From the NCBI GenBank assembly GCA_017311315.1, contig CM029660.1, forward strand, positions 27,340,580 to 27,404,579: DNA of 64,000 nucleotides, read 5' to 3'. The position numbers and the translations under genes are program-made. Each line of letters opens with the position of its first letter. Within the stretch, counting starts at the first letter, position 1. Source of the DNA: Dendrocalamus latiflorus. Its lineage: Eukaryota > Streptophyta > Magnoliopsida > Poales > Poaceae. Below the pieces are notes generated by a model that worked only from the letters and a program-made list of their open reading frames with translations, did no database searches and was not told where the DNA came from. This document shows positions 47,643 to 59,713 of the stretch, one piece after another.

Positions 47643-48411
47643 TGTAACATCCCAAAATTCAGATTTTAAAAAATATGGAATTTTTAAAACTTTTGGTGCA
47701 TTTGGATGGCATTCGAAATTCTACTGCAATTTTGTTTGGGATTTTCCGAATTTCATGCAATACGAATTAATAACTGGGAATGATTCCCAAATACAAGAAA
47801 TACACTTAACAAAAAAGTATACATAATAAATTAAGACAAGGAATCATAAATGTGGAAACTAGAATTCAAGTTTAAGTCATTAACGCTAAACCTGAAATTT
47901 AACAAAAATTTAATGAAGGAAAGTACAAACTGAAAATTTAATTTAAAAATGAAATAAAATGAAAATTCAGATTTTAATGCAATTGTCCTTCAAAACCCAA
48001 AATCTGGAATTCAAATTTCGAATGCAAATTCCCAATAGTGGGCATTTGCTTTTCCTCTTTCTCCTTTTTTCCCTCTCCCTTCCAAGTGGGCCCAGCCCTT
48101 TTCTTCTCTCTCTTTCTCTCTTTTTGCCAACGGGCTCGGTCTCGCCCCCGATCTTCCTTCATCTCCTCCCTCCTCTCTGTTCTTCGCTCCCGACCGGCTG
48201 GCCCCGCCTTCCCTGTGCGCGCGTCACCCCGCCTGCCCTTGTCACCGTCACCCATTCCGAGTGGTTGTCGTTGTGAATCATGTGCACGAGCTTCGACGCT
48301 TTCTCATCCCGTCGCCTCTACTCCCATGCCCTACTCTCATCGCATCGCCTTCGCCATGCTCTACACCGCACGTCGCCGTGCCAACTGCTCCCATTCCTCC
48401 GTCGCAAACTT
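47643..48411 (+). mobile_element. 5' fragment of a TGTAACATCC-type LTR, plus orientation
   Basis: It begins TGTAACATCCCAAAATTCAG and runs through AT-rich then CT-rich/GC-rich sequence (48060-48410), the same order as the minus-strand reading of 43504-46753. It stops where copia gag sequence begins at about 48412. Frames within it (Ser/Leu/Phe-rich) are not genes. Confidence 0.55.
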
Positions 48412-51400
48412 GCTTTAACTTCTGTTCATAAAGATGAATGTTGCAAATGTGCTCCTTCAGCTAAAGAGAATGTTTATCTTAAATCAACCTTGGAGAAATT
48501 TTTGGGTGGCAAGAAAATTTTGAACATGATTCTAGATTAATCAAAAGTGGGTGTGAAAAATCATGATTTAGGATTTAATTTTGTTAAGCATGTCAAGAAT
48601 AAACCTCCTCAGGTTGTTAAGCTTCTTGAATATGAAAAAATTAAAGTAAAACCTGAACCAAAACAAATTATATTTAAATCTGCTGGTATTGCAAAGGACT
48701 TCTCTACCAAAGTTGGTGTTGTGAAGGCAACAGATATGACTCCTCACTGGGTTAAGTATCAATGCACTCACTATGGTAAGGATGGTCATTTGGTTCAATT
48801 TTGTTTATAAAAAATGAAGAAAGAAAAGAAAGATAAGTTGCAGGTTCAAATGCAAAGGGATGACTTCGTTTCCTTCGCAAGATGGATTTCTCGTCCTAGA
48901 ATGGGGTATAAGCAAGCTCCTTATTGTCGCATGGGTCTCTCTAATCAACTTTCTACAGGTTCAGGACCTTCTGCAACAGGACCAATCAGACAGGTGCCTC
49001 AACGGTAGTCTGACTGGCAGCGCGCAAACATTACTATTTCTGTTAGGTCATTATCATTGCCCATTGTTGCTCCTGTTCACCGTATATCTTAGTACTGGGT
49101 TCCTAAATCTTTATTTTCTAACCCCAGTACTAAGATACCGATGATTGTTCATTCCCTGTAGGCTCGTCGCAAGAGGAAGGAGAACATGTGGCTCATCGAC
49201 TCTAGTTGCTCTTGCCACATGACTAGAGACTCAAGATGGTTCTCCTCCCTCACTCGTGCCCCTAGTGATGAGATGATCATTTTCGGGGACATTTCACAAG
49301 GATGAGTTCTTGCAAGAGGAACTGTGCGTGTCAATGATAAGTTCATCTTAAAAGACGCCGCTCTCGTTAGTAAGTTGGGCTATAATTTGCTTTCTATTTC
49401 GCAGTTGATAAACGATGATCTTGAAGTGAGCTTTAAAAAGCATTCATGACGCATCTTAGATTCATCCGGTGATCCAGTTTGTAAAATTACTCGAGTTAGC
49501 CATTTGTTTAAGGGTGATTTTTTGTATTTATCATTATCTGAGCTTAGGTGTCTTGTTACATCTGAGTCTAAAGATTTATTTTACGTAGGTTAGGCCATAT
49601 TAGTTATGATCATCTTGCTCGTGTCAGTAATATGAATCTTATTAGAGGTTTGCCTAAGCTTAAAATTGAAAAATCAATGGATTTAGTTTGTTCACCCTGT
49701 CATCATGGTAAGATAATTAGTGCATCACATCCTCCACTCACACTTATTATGACTGATTCACCTGGCCAATTGTTGCACATGCACATTATAGGTCCTACTA
49801 GAGTTCAGTCAACTGAAGGTAAATGATATGTTCTTGTTATTTTTTATGATTACTCTAGATACTCTTAGGTCTTTTTCATGTCATCTAAGGACAAAGTTTT
49901 TGGTCACTTTATAGAACTTGCCCTTAGACTTGCCACTAAACTCCTAGGGGGACTTAGAGAAATTAGAAGCGATAAGAACTGAATTTGAAAATATATCATT
50001 TTCTCCTTTTTGTGTTGAAAATGGATTAGATCATCAATTTTCTTTACCTCGTGTGCCACAACAAAACGGTGTTGTAGAGCGAAAGAATAGAACCATGGTT
50101 GAGATGGCTAGAACGATGTTAAATGAACATGCTACACCTAGGAATTATTGGGCTGAGGCTATTTCTACTGCTTGTTATATTTTTAATAGAGTATTTTTGT
50201 GAGCCAGATTGTATAAAATTTCTATGAGCTTCGTTTTGGTCGTTCTCATAATATTTTGCACTTGAGAGTGTTTGGATGTCATTGTTTTATTCTTAAACAT
50301 GGCAATCTTGATAAATTTGAATATATATCTTCAGATAGCATTTTTCTTTATTATGTTGCTCACACTCAAGATTATTGTGTACTCAACTTAGAAACTAACA
50401 AAATTGCTAAGACCTACAAGGTCACTTTTAATGAGGCTAGTCCTAGTACAAGACCCGACAATGCAGGTACATAGGCAACTGACACGCCTGACAATATCTT
50501 TTATGATTCTGAGGATGATGAAAGGGATACCCCAATTCCCATTTTGTCGTAGGCACCTATACTAGTGGAATTTATATCTACCAATGCTAATGGCTCTACT
50601 CCTACTCCCAATGAAGTAGAGGCCACTACAACTACACCTACATCACCAATGACACCGCAGACTCCCCTATATATTCAACAACAACATCTCCCTGAACAAA
50701 TAATTGGTGAGTTAAGTGTGCAAGTTCTTTGCAATAGGTATAACGCTGATGCCTCATATGCTCATGCTGCTTTTGTTTCCTCTTTTGAACACCAAGATGT
50801 AAGTCACGCTTTATCTAATGAGTATTGGATTAATGTCATGCATGAGAAATTAGAGAATTTTGAGTGTAATAAAGTTTGAACACTAGTTTCACCTCCTCAT
50901 GGACACAATGTTATTGGAACTAAATGGGTTTTTAAGAACAAACAAAGTGAGGATGGTATTGTTGTTAGAAATAAGACTAGACTTGTTGCACAAGGATTTA
51001 CCCAGGTAGAAGGTTTTGATTTTGGTGAAACTTTTGCACCTGTTGCCCAATTAGAAGCCATTAGAATTCTTTTAGCATTTGCTGCATCTAAAGGTTTTAA
51101 ATTGTATCAAATGGATATTAAAAGTGTGTTTCTTAATGGCTATATTGAGGAGAAAGTTTATGTTAGACAACCACCTGGCTTTGAAAATCCTAAATATCAT
51201 GATCAAGTCTATAAATTGTCCAAAGCTTTATATAGTTTAAAACAAGTACCTAGAGCATGGTATGATAGGCTTAAATCATATTTGCTTAAAAACGACTTTC
51301 AAATGGGCAAGGTAGATAAAACATTGTTTACTCTCAAGCATGGCAATAATCTTTTACTTATTCAGATTTATGTAGATGATATCATCTTTGGTGGTTCCTC

Positions 51401-52208
51401 TCATGCTCTTGTTGCCAGGTTTTCAGATACTATGAGTAGAGAATTTGAGATGAGCATGATGAGAGAACTCATATTTTTCCTAGGCTTTCAGATCAAGCAA
51501 ACAAAGTTGGGTATTTTTGTTCATCAAACTATGTACACCAAGAACCTGCTTTATCGTTTTGACATAGGGACAAGCAAACCAGTCTCCACACCAATGGGAT
51601 CCACTGCAGTGTTAGACCCTGACGAGGATGGTGAGCCTGTTAATAAAAAAGAATACAGAAGCATGATTGGTTCGCTTCTGTATCTCACTACTTCGAGGCC
51701 AGACATACACTTTGTTGTGTCTTTGCGCTCGTTTTCATGCTTTCCCACATGCTTCACATCGACAAGTAGTAAAGCGAATTTTCAAGTATCTTCAGTCAAC
51801 TCTGGTATTTGGCTTATAGTATTCTTCTTCATCATGCCTTACCCTTAGAGCATATTCATATGCGAATTTTGGGGGCTATAGAATTGATAGGAAGAATACT
51901 TCTGGCACATGTCATTTTTTAGGCACATCACTTGTTTCATGAGCTTCTAGGAAACAGTTATCTGTTATACTTTCCACTGTTGAGACTGAGTATGTAGCTA
52001 CCGCTTCTTGTTGCTCTCAATTGCTTTGGATGACAGCTACAGTTAAGGATTTTGGCTTAGAATTGAATAGTGTTCTACTTTTCTGTTATAACACTAGTGC
52101 TATTAATATTGCTAAAAATCATGTGCAACATTCAAGAATCAAACATTATTGAATTAATATTGTAGTTTGGTTGAGTTAAAATTGAATTTTATACATATTA
52201 AAAAAATA
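48412..52208 (+). pseudogene. Ty1/copia coding remnant, 5'-truncated
   Basis: In order: gag C-terminal part with a lysine-rich stretch and CTHYGKDGHLVQFC (second Cys of the knuckle lost) at about 48764; protease linker ENMWLIDSSCSCHMT near 49180; integrase pieces GHISYDHLARVSNMNLIRGLPKL and, further on, the catalytic region with frameshifts (49640-50200); RT from WVFKNKQSEDG (about 50928) through MDIKSVFLNGYIEEKVYVRQ, YSLKQVPRAWYDRL and the catalytic YVDDIIF near 51370; then the RNase H start with SRPDIHF and a broken rest to about 52150. Stops occur at many sites, but the 248-codon RT stretch 51102-51848 is open. The gag start and 5' LTR are absent. Confidence 0.88.
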
Positions 52209-52590
52209 TGTTGTTCTGTTAGAGTTTAGGTAGTCTGACCAGACTTAGAATGACGATCAGACTGCCTTGACCTGTTCATCAGGCTATGTGCCCGGCGGTC
52301 TGACCGTCATGGGGATGGGTCTGATAGGCTAGTGGTCAGCGGTCTAACCACCATGGGAGAGTGCTCAGACGGACTCAAGGCAGCCTAACCAGCCGTGACA
52401 CGGCTGTCAGACCGACTTCTCAAGGGTAGATATGTCTAGTGTGTACAGAGAGTTTCATGAGGGGCCAGACATATATGGGGTACCCAAGATATGTCTGGGG
52501 TATTGATGAAAATAGATATTGAGTTGGTTTGAGTATGTGCATGGTATGGATGTCGTTTCTTGGGTTGTGTTGAGTTGCATGATGCATATT
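52209..52590 (+). repeat. Probable 3' LTR of the copia remnant, first piece
   Basis: Starting near TGTTGTTCTGTTAGAG, the sequence carries GTCTGACC motifs also seen at 58330-58480 and in the outer copia LTRs. It is interrupted by the CACTA element and appears to continue at 57144. Exact LTR ends are not established. Confidence 0.45.
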
Positions 52591-53100
52591 CACTACTACA
52601 AAAACAGGCTATACTAGACGCTTCATCACAGACGGTTCATGGGGAACCATCTGTGATGTAATTATCACAGACGGTTTTACAAGCATGAGCATCTCTGTTA
52701 CTAGTGATAGCTAGAACTGTCTATGATACGGAATTATCACAGACGGTTCTTGTTAATAACTGTCTGCGATAATTGCAGACGTCACATATGGTTTTTAATT
52801 AGAATCATCTGTGATGTATATCTTATATATGCATGAATGGTGTGCGCTTTGCCTCCCTGATGCATCTCTGATCACTTCGTCTCCCGAAATGTGTTTCTGA
52901 TCATTTTGGCTCCCCGATGTGTTTCTTCATCTCATGCACCGTATTTATAAAAATGATCATCCACCATGTATCGAAGATGAATATTAGCAAAAGACATAAA
53001 ATGTAGAAGATAGCTAAAAATCCGTTAGAAGAATAGAAAAATACAGCCTTGACTAGCAAAGGAGTTATCGTTGATACACATATCTACTCTCAAGCACAAA

Positions 53101-53613
53101 CAAATGGCTCCAGTGGCCTCTTTCTTGTCGCTGACATTGATGGCCAACCTGGCCATCCTGTACGCGCACCTCGTCAGCCGTACGCTGGCGGATGCTATGG
53201 AAGGGCATTGTGCCAACAGTGTCCTCCCTCATATCTCCAAGGATTTGACAAAATAGGCGACGACCACCTTCCATCGTCTTGACATCCTCCTCTGCTGCGT
53301 CTTCCGGTTGCTCTCCCACTTCTATCGAGCTAACCTCGCCATTGACGTGGTCCTCCACAACGACGTTGCATGTCTCTAGGAGGTTCGCCATCACTTGGAG
53401 TGCTTAGTCAAGGTGACTAGCAACCGAGTGGACCTTGCCAAGACCCCTGAAGCAAGAAAAGAGAGCCTATGGGCTCTATTTGACTTGATTCATCAATCGG
53501 AGGGTCTTCAGGAGACACTCGAACGAGTGCGTCAGCAAGTGGACGCAATTCGGACTTGTTTGCTAATGATTCCGAACCGTCTGATGCTGACCATGTCACT
53601 TATGAAGTTTTGA
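53101..53613 (+). other. Weak ORFs inside the CACTA element
   Basis: Two adjoining stretches, MAPVASFLSLTLMANLAILY (53101-53256) and LWALFDLIHQSEGLQETLERV (53395-53613), look protein-like. The first could be a hydrophobic segment, the second an amphipathic helix. They are in different frames or separated by a stop, and I recognise neither. They may be the remnant of a small gene carried by this CACTA family. Confidence 0.3.
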
Positions 53614-54159
53614 AGATGGAGATAGCATGCTACCTCCACCACTAAAAAACTTCAAAGCGGTTAGGTTTCTACTTTTTTTGATATTTTGTAAGAAGCGATT
53701 GGCCACGCTGTTTGGCTATATGTAAATACAAGTAGTTGAATTTGTATTTACTGTCTTCTATATATATGTAAACGGTCTTGGTATAACGACATGATGGCAG
53801 CATTACTGACTGGTAAAAAAATAATTAAGTAATACATATTTACTCTTGAGACATTACCGAATTTGCATTTATGTATATGAGAATGTTTCATGTATGTGTG
53901 AGTTTGCATTTATGTATATGAGAATGTGTCATATATATGTGAATTTGCATTTATGTATATGAGAATGAATTTAGAACCATCTGTGATGTTTATTATCACA
54001 GACGGTTCTAATTTAAAACTGTCTATGATGTATATTTGTCCCAAACGGTTATTCTTTACAGTCATCTGTGATGTGTCCAAGCTATTTATATTCGGACTCT
54101 AGGGTTTGCCCACTCCCCACTTAAAGGCTTAATGTATCTCTAACTATCTCCCAAGCATG

Positions 54160-54395
54160 AGCCGCTGCCTCCTCCTCGAGCATGTCGCCTCCTCCCGGTG
54201 CACCTCCTCCCTGAGCACATCGGCTGTCTCCTCCCTGAGCACGCCACCAACTCCCCCGCGTGCCTCCTCCCCGAGCACGCCGCCTCCTCCCCAGTGTGCC
54301 TCCTCCCTAAGCACGCCACCCCCTCCTCAGCTCGCCTCCTCCATGAGCACGCTGCCCCTCCTCAGCATGCCTCCTCCCTGAGCACGCCGTATGTA
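54160..54395. repeat. GC-rich tandem repeat (GAGCACGCCGCCTCCTCC-type)
   Basis: About six to seven units of ~36-39 bp with CCTCCTCCC(C/T)GAGCACG. The Ser/Pro/Thr-rich frames over it are by-products. Confidence 0.8.
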
Positions 54396-54818
54396 AGTCA
54401 TATATAGATCTCAAGTCAATAACTCGTACAATTATAATTAAATAAAGTTGCACTTGATTTTCTTTAGCTATGCAAACTATGTTAAGTTTGATATCGCTAT
54501 CATCTGAGGAATTGAGTAAAAATGAGTTATGCTATCACCCACTCGCCCGATAGCCTCCTACCCACCGAGGTTCACAATTTTACAATCATAATGATTTCAT
54601 ATCCTATACTAAATGATTCATGAGTTAAATTAGTACTGCTAGCATACTTATGATGGCTCTAATCTACAGTGCACCAAGAACTCTAATTTTGCCTATAACT
54701 ATATTTGTTTTAACAAAATCTCTACCATGTTCCTCACCCCCAAGGGTGCCTTCATCACCAAGATAAGAATATCACTTATTAATGTTTTCTATCACTTTAA
54801 TTAGCTTCACGATCTGTT

Positions 54819-55006
54819 TGATAACCATCTGCGAGTTGGTGATATCTGAAGTAGAAAAATAATTGTACACAGCACACACCAAGTATATCTTACAGAATAA
54901 AGAATGAATTTATAAATTCATTCTTTATTATGTAAGATATACTTGGTGTGTGCTGTGTACAATTATTTTTCTACTTCAGATATCACCAACTCACAGACGG
55001 TTATCA
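54819..55006. repeat. Near-perfect inverted repeat, ~94-bp arms, no spacer
   Basis: The symmetry centre lies between 54912 and 54913 (GAATTTA|TAAATTC). From 54833 to 54992 I found one mismatch (54895/54930). Farther out, ATAACCATCTGCGAGTTGG pairs with CCAACTCACAGACGGTTAT with two mismatches. The outer part includes one CACTA subterminal motif on each side. Confidence 0.95.
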
Positions 55007-55104
55007 TGGACAAACCTTGACTAACCTCCACTAAGAAACCACATGTTACCATTACTATTCACCATCTTAGTTTTCTATATCTTCCCCATGCACTGGAAGC
55101 AATA

Positions 55105-55122
55105 CATATATATATATATATT
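55105..55122. repeat. (TA)n microsatellite
   Basis: A run of about eight TA units in the left arm of the larger inverted repeat. Confidence 0.85.
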
Positions 55123-55417
55123 TCATGGTAACACTAAGATATGTAGTGTTGCACACCCCACAATTTAAATGAGATAGTGATGGAAGGAGGGTTATATGGG
55201 TGGCCCGATCTTCATGGCGTAGGTCAGATATTGAGGATAAATTGTTGAAGAATAGTGGGGATACCTAGATTTATACCTGCCAAGGTTGGTTGTGACCTAT
55301 GCGTTGGGAAAGATTATTCGAAGCTACAAGAACTCAAACCCGTTGTTCGAACAATCGCAGAACCACAAGCCAAGACTAATCCACACAAAATGGCCGAAAC
55401 CGTAGAGCATGAACTAA

Positions 55418-55816
55418 GGGTGTGTTTGGTTCGTGGATGGAGGTTGTATCGTATATCCTGACTGAGTGGATGCAGGCTGAGTGGAATCGTATTTCAGAAA
55501 AAGAAGATGTTTGGTGAGGTTGCATGAGCGGATGCAAAAAAACTGAGATGTTGTTTGGTTGCCTGTATGAGCGGATGCAGTCTACCAAACCTGAGAGGCT
55601 GACACGTGGGATCGCATAAGATACACTGCATCAACCCATCCAGGATGGCCAGTGAAGCTCATTTTGAGCGTATCCACCCATCCAGGATGAGGGCGTATTT
55701 TTGCATCCGCTCATGCAGGCTGCATCCACTCATACAGGCAACCAAACAGGCTCTTTCTCATATTATACGGATCCACCCAGCCAGGACGAAGGAGATTCAG
55801 GCAACCAAACACACCC
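55418..55816. mobile_element. Tourist-like MITE (399 bp) with TAA target duplication
   Basis: Inverted ends GGGTGTGTTTGGTT and AACCAAACACACCC are exactly matched and flanked by TAA (55415-55417 and 55817-55819), the target preference of PIF/Harbinger MITEs. Internal GCGGATGCA and CATCCACCCATCCAGGATG motifs recur several times in both orientations. Confidence 0.88.
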
Positions 55817-56481
55817 TAAGGGAATCCCCAAGGGGATCCTTCTCACGAATCCAAAAGAACTCACAAGAGCAACGGGAGTAAAACTAAAACAGGCTGGATG
55901 CACTTTCATATATTGGTTTTTCGGAATCATCAAAAGTTTTTTTTAAATGGACGTAGTACATGGGTATTTATACTAGGAACACCCCTCCTAGTTTAGGTGT
56001 GAAAGAAAATAGAAGTTAAACAATTTTCTAGGGCAGCTAAAAGGTTTTCTTGGGTGGAACTCGAGCCTAACTCTTCAGTTCTCACGTAGCATTGATCAAC
56101 TTGTGCAGCTATTACCCATGATCAGCTTCGACCGTTTGACCATGAGTACTCGAAAGAACTGCTTGAATGAATAGTACTATACTACAGTACTCGTAGAATA
56201 TTACTCTGCTACAGTACTCTTTCGACCACAAAGACTCGACATGTGCAGATGCCTGGACTCGCTGGAGAACAATGAAATCACGAGAAAAGATTGGCCCATC
56301 TTAACACTTCTCGCCTTCCTTGCCAATGCATCTAAGTTCAATGAAAGGGGAATAGATTGGAAGCACGGCCAAGTTGTTGGTATTTGGAATGAGAGTTAAG
56401 TTAGCGTTCACCTGGTCATATATTTATTTAGCACACGCAAGGTTAGTGATGTCCTCATCAGATAGAGACAAAGTTAAAATC

Positions 56482-56695
56482 CCATATCACACTTGGGATT
56501 CAAAAGGCATAAAGCAAGTCACACACTAGATCTCGTGTGTGATTTGCTTCATGCCATTTGAAGCGCAAGGGTGATATAGAGAGCTAGAGACAAAGTCAGA
56601 TTCCATATCACACTTGCGCTTCAAATGGCATGAAGCGAATCACACAATGGATCCATTATCTGATTTGCTTCATACCCTTTAGAGCCCAATCTACA
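56482..56695. repeat. Four alternating inverted copies of a ~45-bp motif
   Basis: The motif CATATCACACTTG...CTTCAAATGGCATGAAGC runs forward at 56483, reverse at about 56532, forward at 56604 and reverse at about 56654. The central reverse/forward pair can form a hairpin with arms of about 40 bp and a loop of about 25 bp. Confidence 0.85.
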
Positions 56696-57143
56696 TATGT
56701 TAATGTTACCATGATATATATACTGCTCCCAATGAATGGGTAAGATATAGAAAACCAAAAATGGTGATTGGTAATATCACAGGAGATTTTAAAAAAAACG
56801 TCTGTGATAACACATCACAGATGATTTTAAAAAACCATCTGTGATAACACATCACAGACGGTTTTTTTTATTAGTTGTCTGTGATATGTAGATCATAAGG
56901 TTATATTTGAAAACCATCTATAATATATACACATCACAGACAGTTATTTTTAAATACCATCTATGTTGTACGTATCACAGACAATTATTTTTAAAAACCA
57001 TCTGTGTTGTTACTTATCACAGATGGTTTGAAAACCGTTTGTGATAACCACATATCATTGCTGACCCACAAATTCATACGGCTCATGAAACCGTTTGTGA
57101 TGACATTTTTGAACTGTCTGTGATGACCTTTTCTGCTGTAGTG

Positions 57144-58673
57144 CATGGTTTGACTAACGTGAGTCAGGTGCATAAAACTTGTGTTCAAGATGGTTGCTTG
57201 GTCTTTGAATGTTCAGATGGCTTGTAGAACATTATCGGTCGACGACAATGGTTCGGGCCTAGGCAGGGAGCTGAGGTCCATGCGATCGTGTAAGTTCGAG
57301 TGATGCTATGTAGCTCAGCTGGAAGTACGGAGAAGATAAGGATCGTGAAGAGGCGAGTTGATGCATGTGGTGTGCCAAGTGATGAGGCCGATGCACATAG
57401 AAATTGGTTCAGGGAAGATCGAATACGTAAAGATGTGACGGCTAATCATTGGGCACTAAGGCTATGTGCTAGAGCATGCAGAGATGCTTTGATGTGAAGT
57501 GAAGATATAGTCAAGGGAAGGTGTCTGAAAGCTTCGTCAGTGATATTTTGGTAGTTCACCAAATACGGGTTGGTACCTTGATCAAAACCGCATAGCAGAG
57601 AGGCGCAAAGGAGAAGTGGTTTTAAGTTAAGAAGAGCTGGAACTGACAAGTGAATCAATCGCTAAAAAATTAATGGGTGAGTCTTGCAAACACTTTGAGA
57701 AGCTAGTATGTGTGAATGTTTAAAACCCGTGTTAGTGGGGTTAACGGATTTCCCTGTTATGCTTAATGGATTGGACCCATTAGGGTTATGCCGGTTATTT
57801 AGATAGGAGGGAGAATGTGGTAGATCCATTGATTTTATGGTTTAGTTTTTGCTCTGCCACCTTGTCTCTTTCCGTGGTTGCGTTAGAGAATGTGAGAAAG
57901 GAAAGAATGGTATTTTGGATATACCTTATTATCATTCATGAGTATGTAAATCCTATCCTCCATTGAAATAGATTAAAATTTGTCTCAATCATGTTCTTGT
58001 TTGGCTTTGCTTGTTCTTGAGTGAGATTTGTAATTTTGTGTTCGTAGAAGTTCTAGCCCAATCTCTTGCCTAAATTATCTTGTTAGGACATGTGAGAATA
58101 GATATAGAAAACCTCATATCTTATATCCTTATGGGCAAGAAGTAATTTGAGATTTATGGTTTTTGGTATTCTTGTGGACTAAATTCGATTCTCTTCAGTT
58201 TGGTGAACTTGAGCCCAAAAACCTTGTGTTGTTAATTGGTTTAGGTTCTCAATGCCTTGAATAAGTCTCACGCAAAATTTGAAATTGTTTGGATGATAAT
58301 TGAACAAGTTCTTGATATTTGAGTTTTATCCCAAAAGACCTTCAGGTTTAAAATAGGGCACAGGTTTGACTGGGCTTAGACCTATGGTCAAACCAGCCCC
58401 AGCAATCATATCATCGTTGTCCCTATAGTCAAACTGGCCGTGGTTGTCAGACCGCCCCATCCATGGCGGTCTGACCGGCTTGTGATGAAGGTTGTTAATT
58501 TTATTGGTTTAGGTTTCTTGCCTCGTTTTGTAAAATATAAATGGTGCAATCTAAACTTGGTGAGTATCATTAAAAGAATAAGTTCTAAGAATAATTAATC
58601 CCCTTTAATTATGGGAATCGATCGTACAATTGTCTTCTGTTCCTTATCCATATATTCATGCATGGGGTATTGG
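57144..58673. other. Probable continuation of the copia LTR; no gene seen
   Basis: No frame is convincing. The GTCTGACCG motif cluster at 58330-58480 matches the one at 52230-52440, supporting a single LTR interrupted by the CACTA element. The LTR's true right end could lie before or beyond the hAT insertion. Confidence 0.4.
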
Positions 58674-58800
58674 CAGGGGCGAAGCCAGGGGGAGGCTTAG
58701 TAAGGCTCGAGCCTCACCTCCCCTGGCGGCGGACCCCCCCCCCCCCCCGGCGGCCCCCTCCTGGCGAGCGGCGTGTCGGCAACAGCCCCGAATCACAGTC

Positions 58801-59257
58801 TCAGTGTCTCACTCTCACAGAAGCCCAACAAGGCAACAAGTAACAAGCAATAAAAAGCAACCCATTTCCCACAAAGAGGCCCAGCAGCCCATGAAAACAC
58901 AGATCGCTATTCCCAGGCGAGCGGTGGCGGAGACCAGCACAGTCGCATAGATCTGGCACTATTTCCAGGCGGCCAGGCACACCCAGTTTCCCAGATCTGG
59001 CGACGACTCCGAGCGTCGAGCGAGGCAAGGAGGAGCGGAGGAGCCGGGAGCCCGGGAGCGAGGCGGCGAGCGAGGAGGAGCGGAGGAGCCGAGCTACTGT
59101 CTGCCGAGGAGCCGGGACCCGGGAGCGTGGCAAGGGCCGCGAGCGCGAGGCGTCGAGTGGGGAGGAGCGGAGAGCCGAGCTGGCTCGCCGTCTGCCGAGG
59201 CGAGGAGCAGGGAGCGAGGCGAGGGCCGCGGCGGGCGAGGAGGAGCGGAGAAGCGAG

Positions 59258-59294
<37 letters not shown>

Positions 59295-59560
59295 CGGAGG
59301 AGGCGTTGAGTGATTGAGGAGCTGCGAGCTGCGGTTGTGCTGTGCTGTGCGGCCTGCGTTGTGGGACAGCGTGCGAATAAAAGGGGTGCGCCGGTGCGGG
59401 CAGTCGGGCAGTGCGGGGTACAGCCGTGCGGGCGGACCGAAGTAAAGGCCAAAGGGGGGACCGGTGTCCGGTGGGTGGAGTGGACTGTGGATTGCGCATT
59501 TGTACTGCTGCCAGCTGCCGGCAGTGTCCGGTTGTGTTGATTTCTTTTCCTACCGGCCAG
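58801..59560 (+). other. GC-rich leader of the hAT element
   Basis: This is strongly GC-rich, with a (C)n run at 58735-58748 and a (GA)n run at 59262-59291. A 232-codon antisense frame here is Ser/Arg/Pro/Leu low-complexity and is not credible as a gene. It is likely promoter plus 5' leader, or captured genomic DNA. Confidence 0.5.
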
Positions 59561-59713
59561 TACTTCTAGTCATCCAGTGTGAACAAGCTCATCTAGTGTG
59601 AGCTTCACTGCTTCCTTCAGGTAATTTTTCTATACTTTTTTATATCAGTTTAGCATTTTGGAGTTTAGATTTTAGACTACTAATTTATTTATAGTCTTAT
59701 AGATCTTGCTATA

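Larger units (their letters stand above)
55045..56790. repeat. Inverted arms ~90 bp long, 1.5 kb apart
   Basis: The arm 55055-55145 (TTTTCTATATCTTCCCCATG...TTTCATGGTAACACTAAGAT) is repeated in inverted form at about 56693-56780 (GTTACCATGATATATATACT...GGTAAGATATAGAAAACC). The arms are about 80% alike by eye. They bracket a MITE and unidentified sequence within the CACTA element. Confidence 0.75.
52591..57143. mobile_element. CACTA element, 4.55 kb, with both ends
   Basis: The left end is CACTACTACAAAAACAGG and the right end CCTTTTCTGCTGTAGTG, imperfect inverted termini of the CACTA type. Subterminal arrays of TCACAGACGGTT/AACCGTCTGTGA lie at 52613-52820 and 56780-57125, with a further internal set at 53970-54080. 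The expected 3-bp TSD is not seen (ATT left, CAT right). No transposase domain was recognised, so it is non-autonomous. It is inserted in the copia LTR. It shares terminal and subterminal sequence with the fragment at 9573. Confidence 0.85.

Noticed and set aside
47959..48418. Leu/Ser/Phe-rich plus frames that resemble a signal peptide
   Set aside because: CT-rich LTR sequence; no downstream protein, and the frame ends where copia sequence begins.
58801..59499. 232-codon minus-strand frame
   Set aside because: Low-complexity Ser/Leu/Arg/Pro sequence antisense to the GC-rich hAT leader and its GA run.
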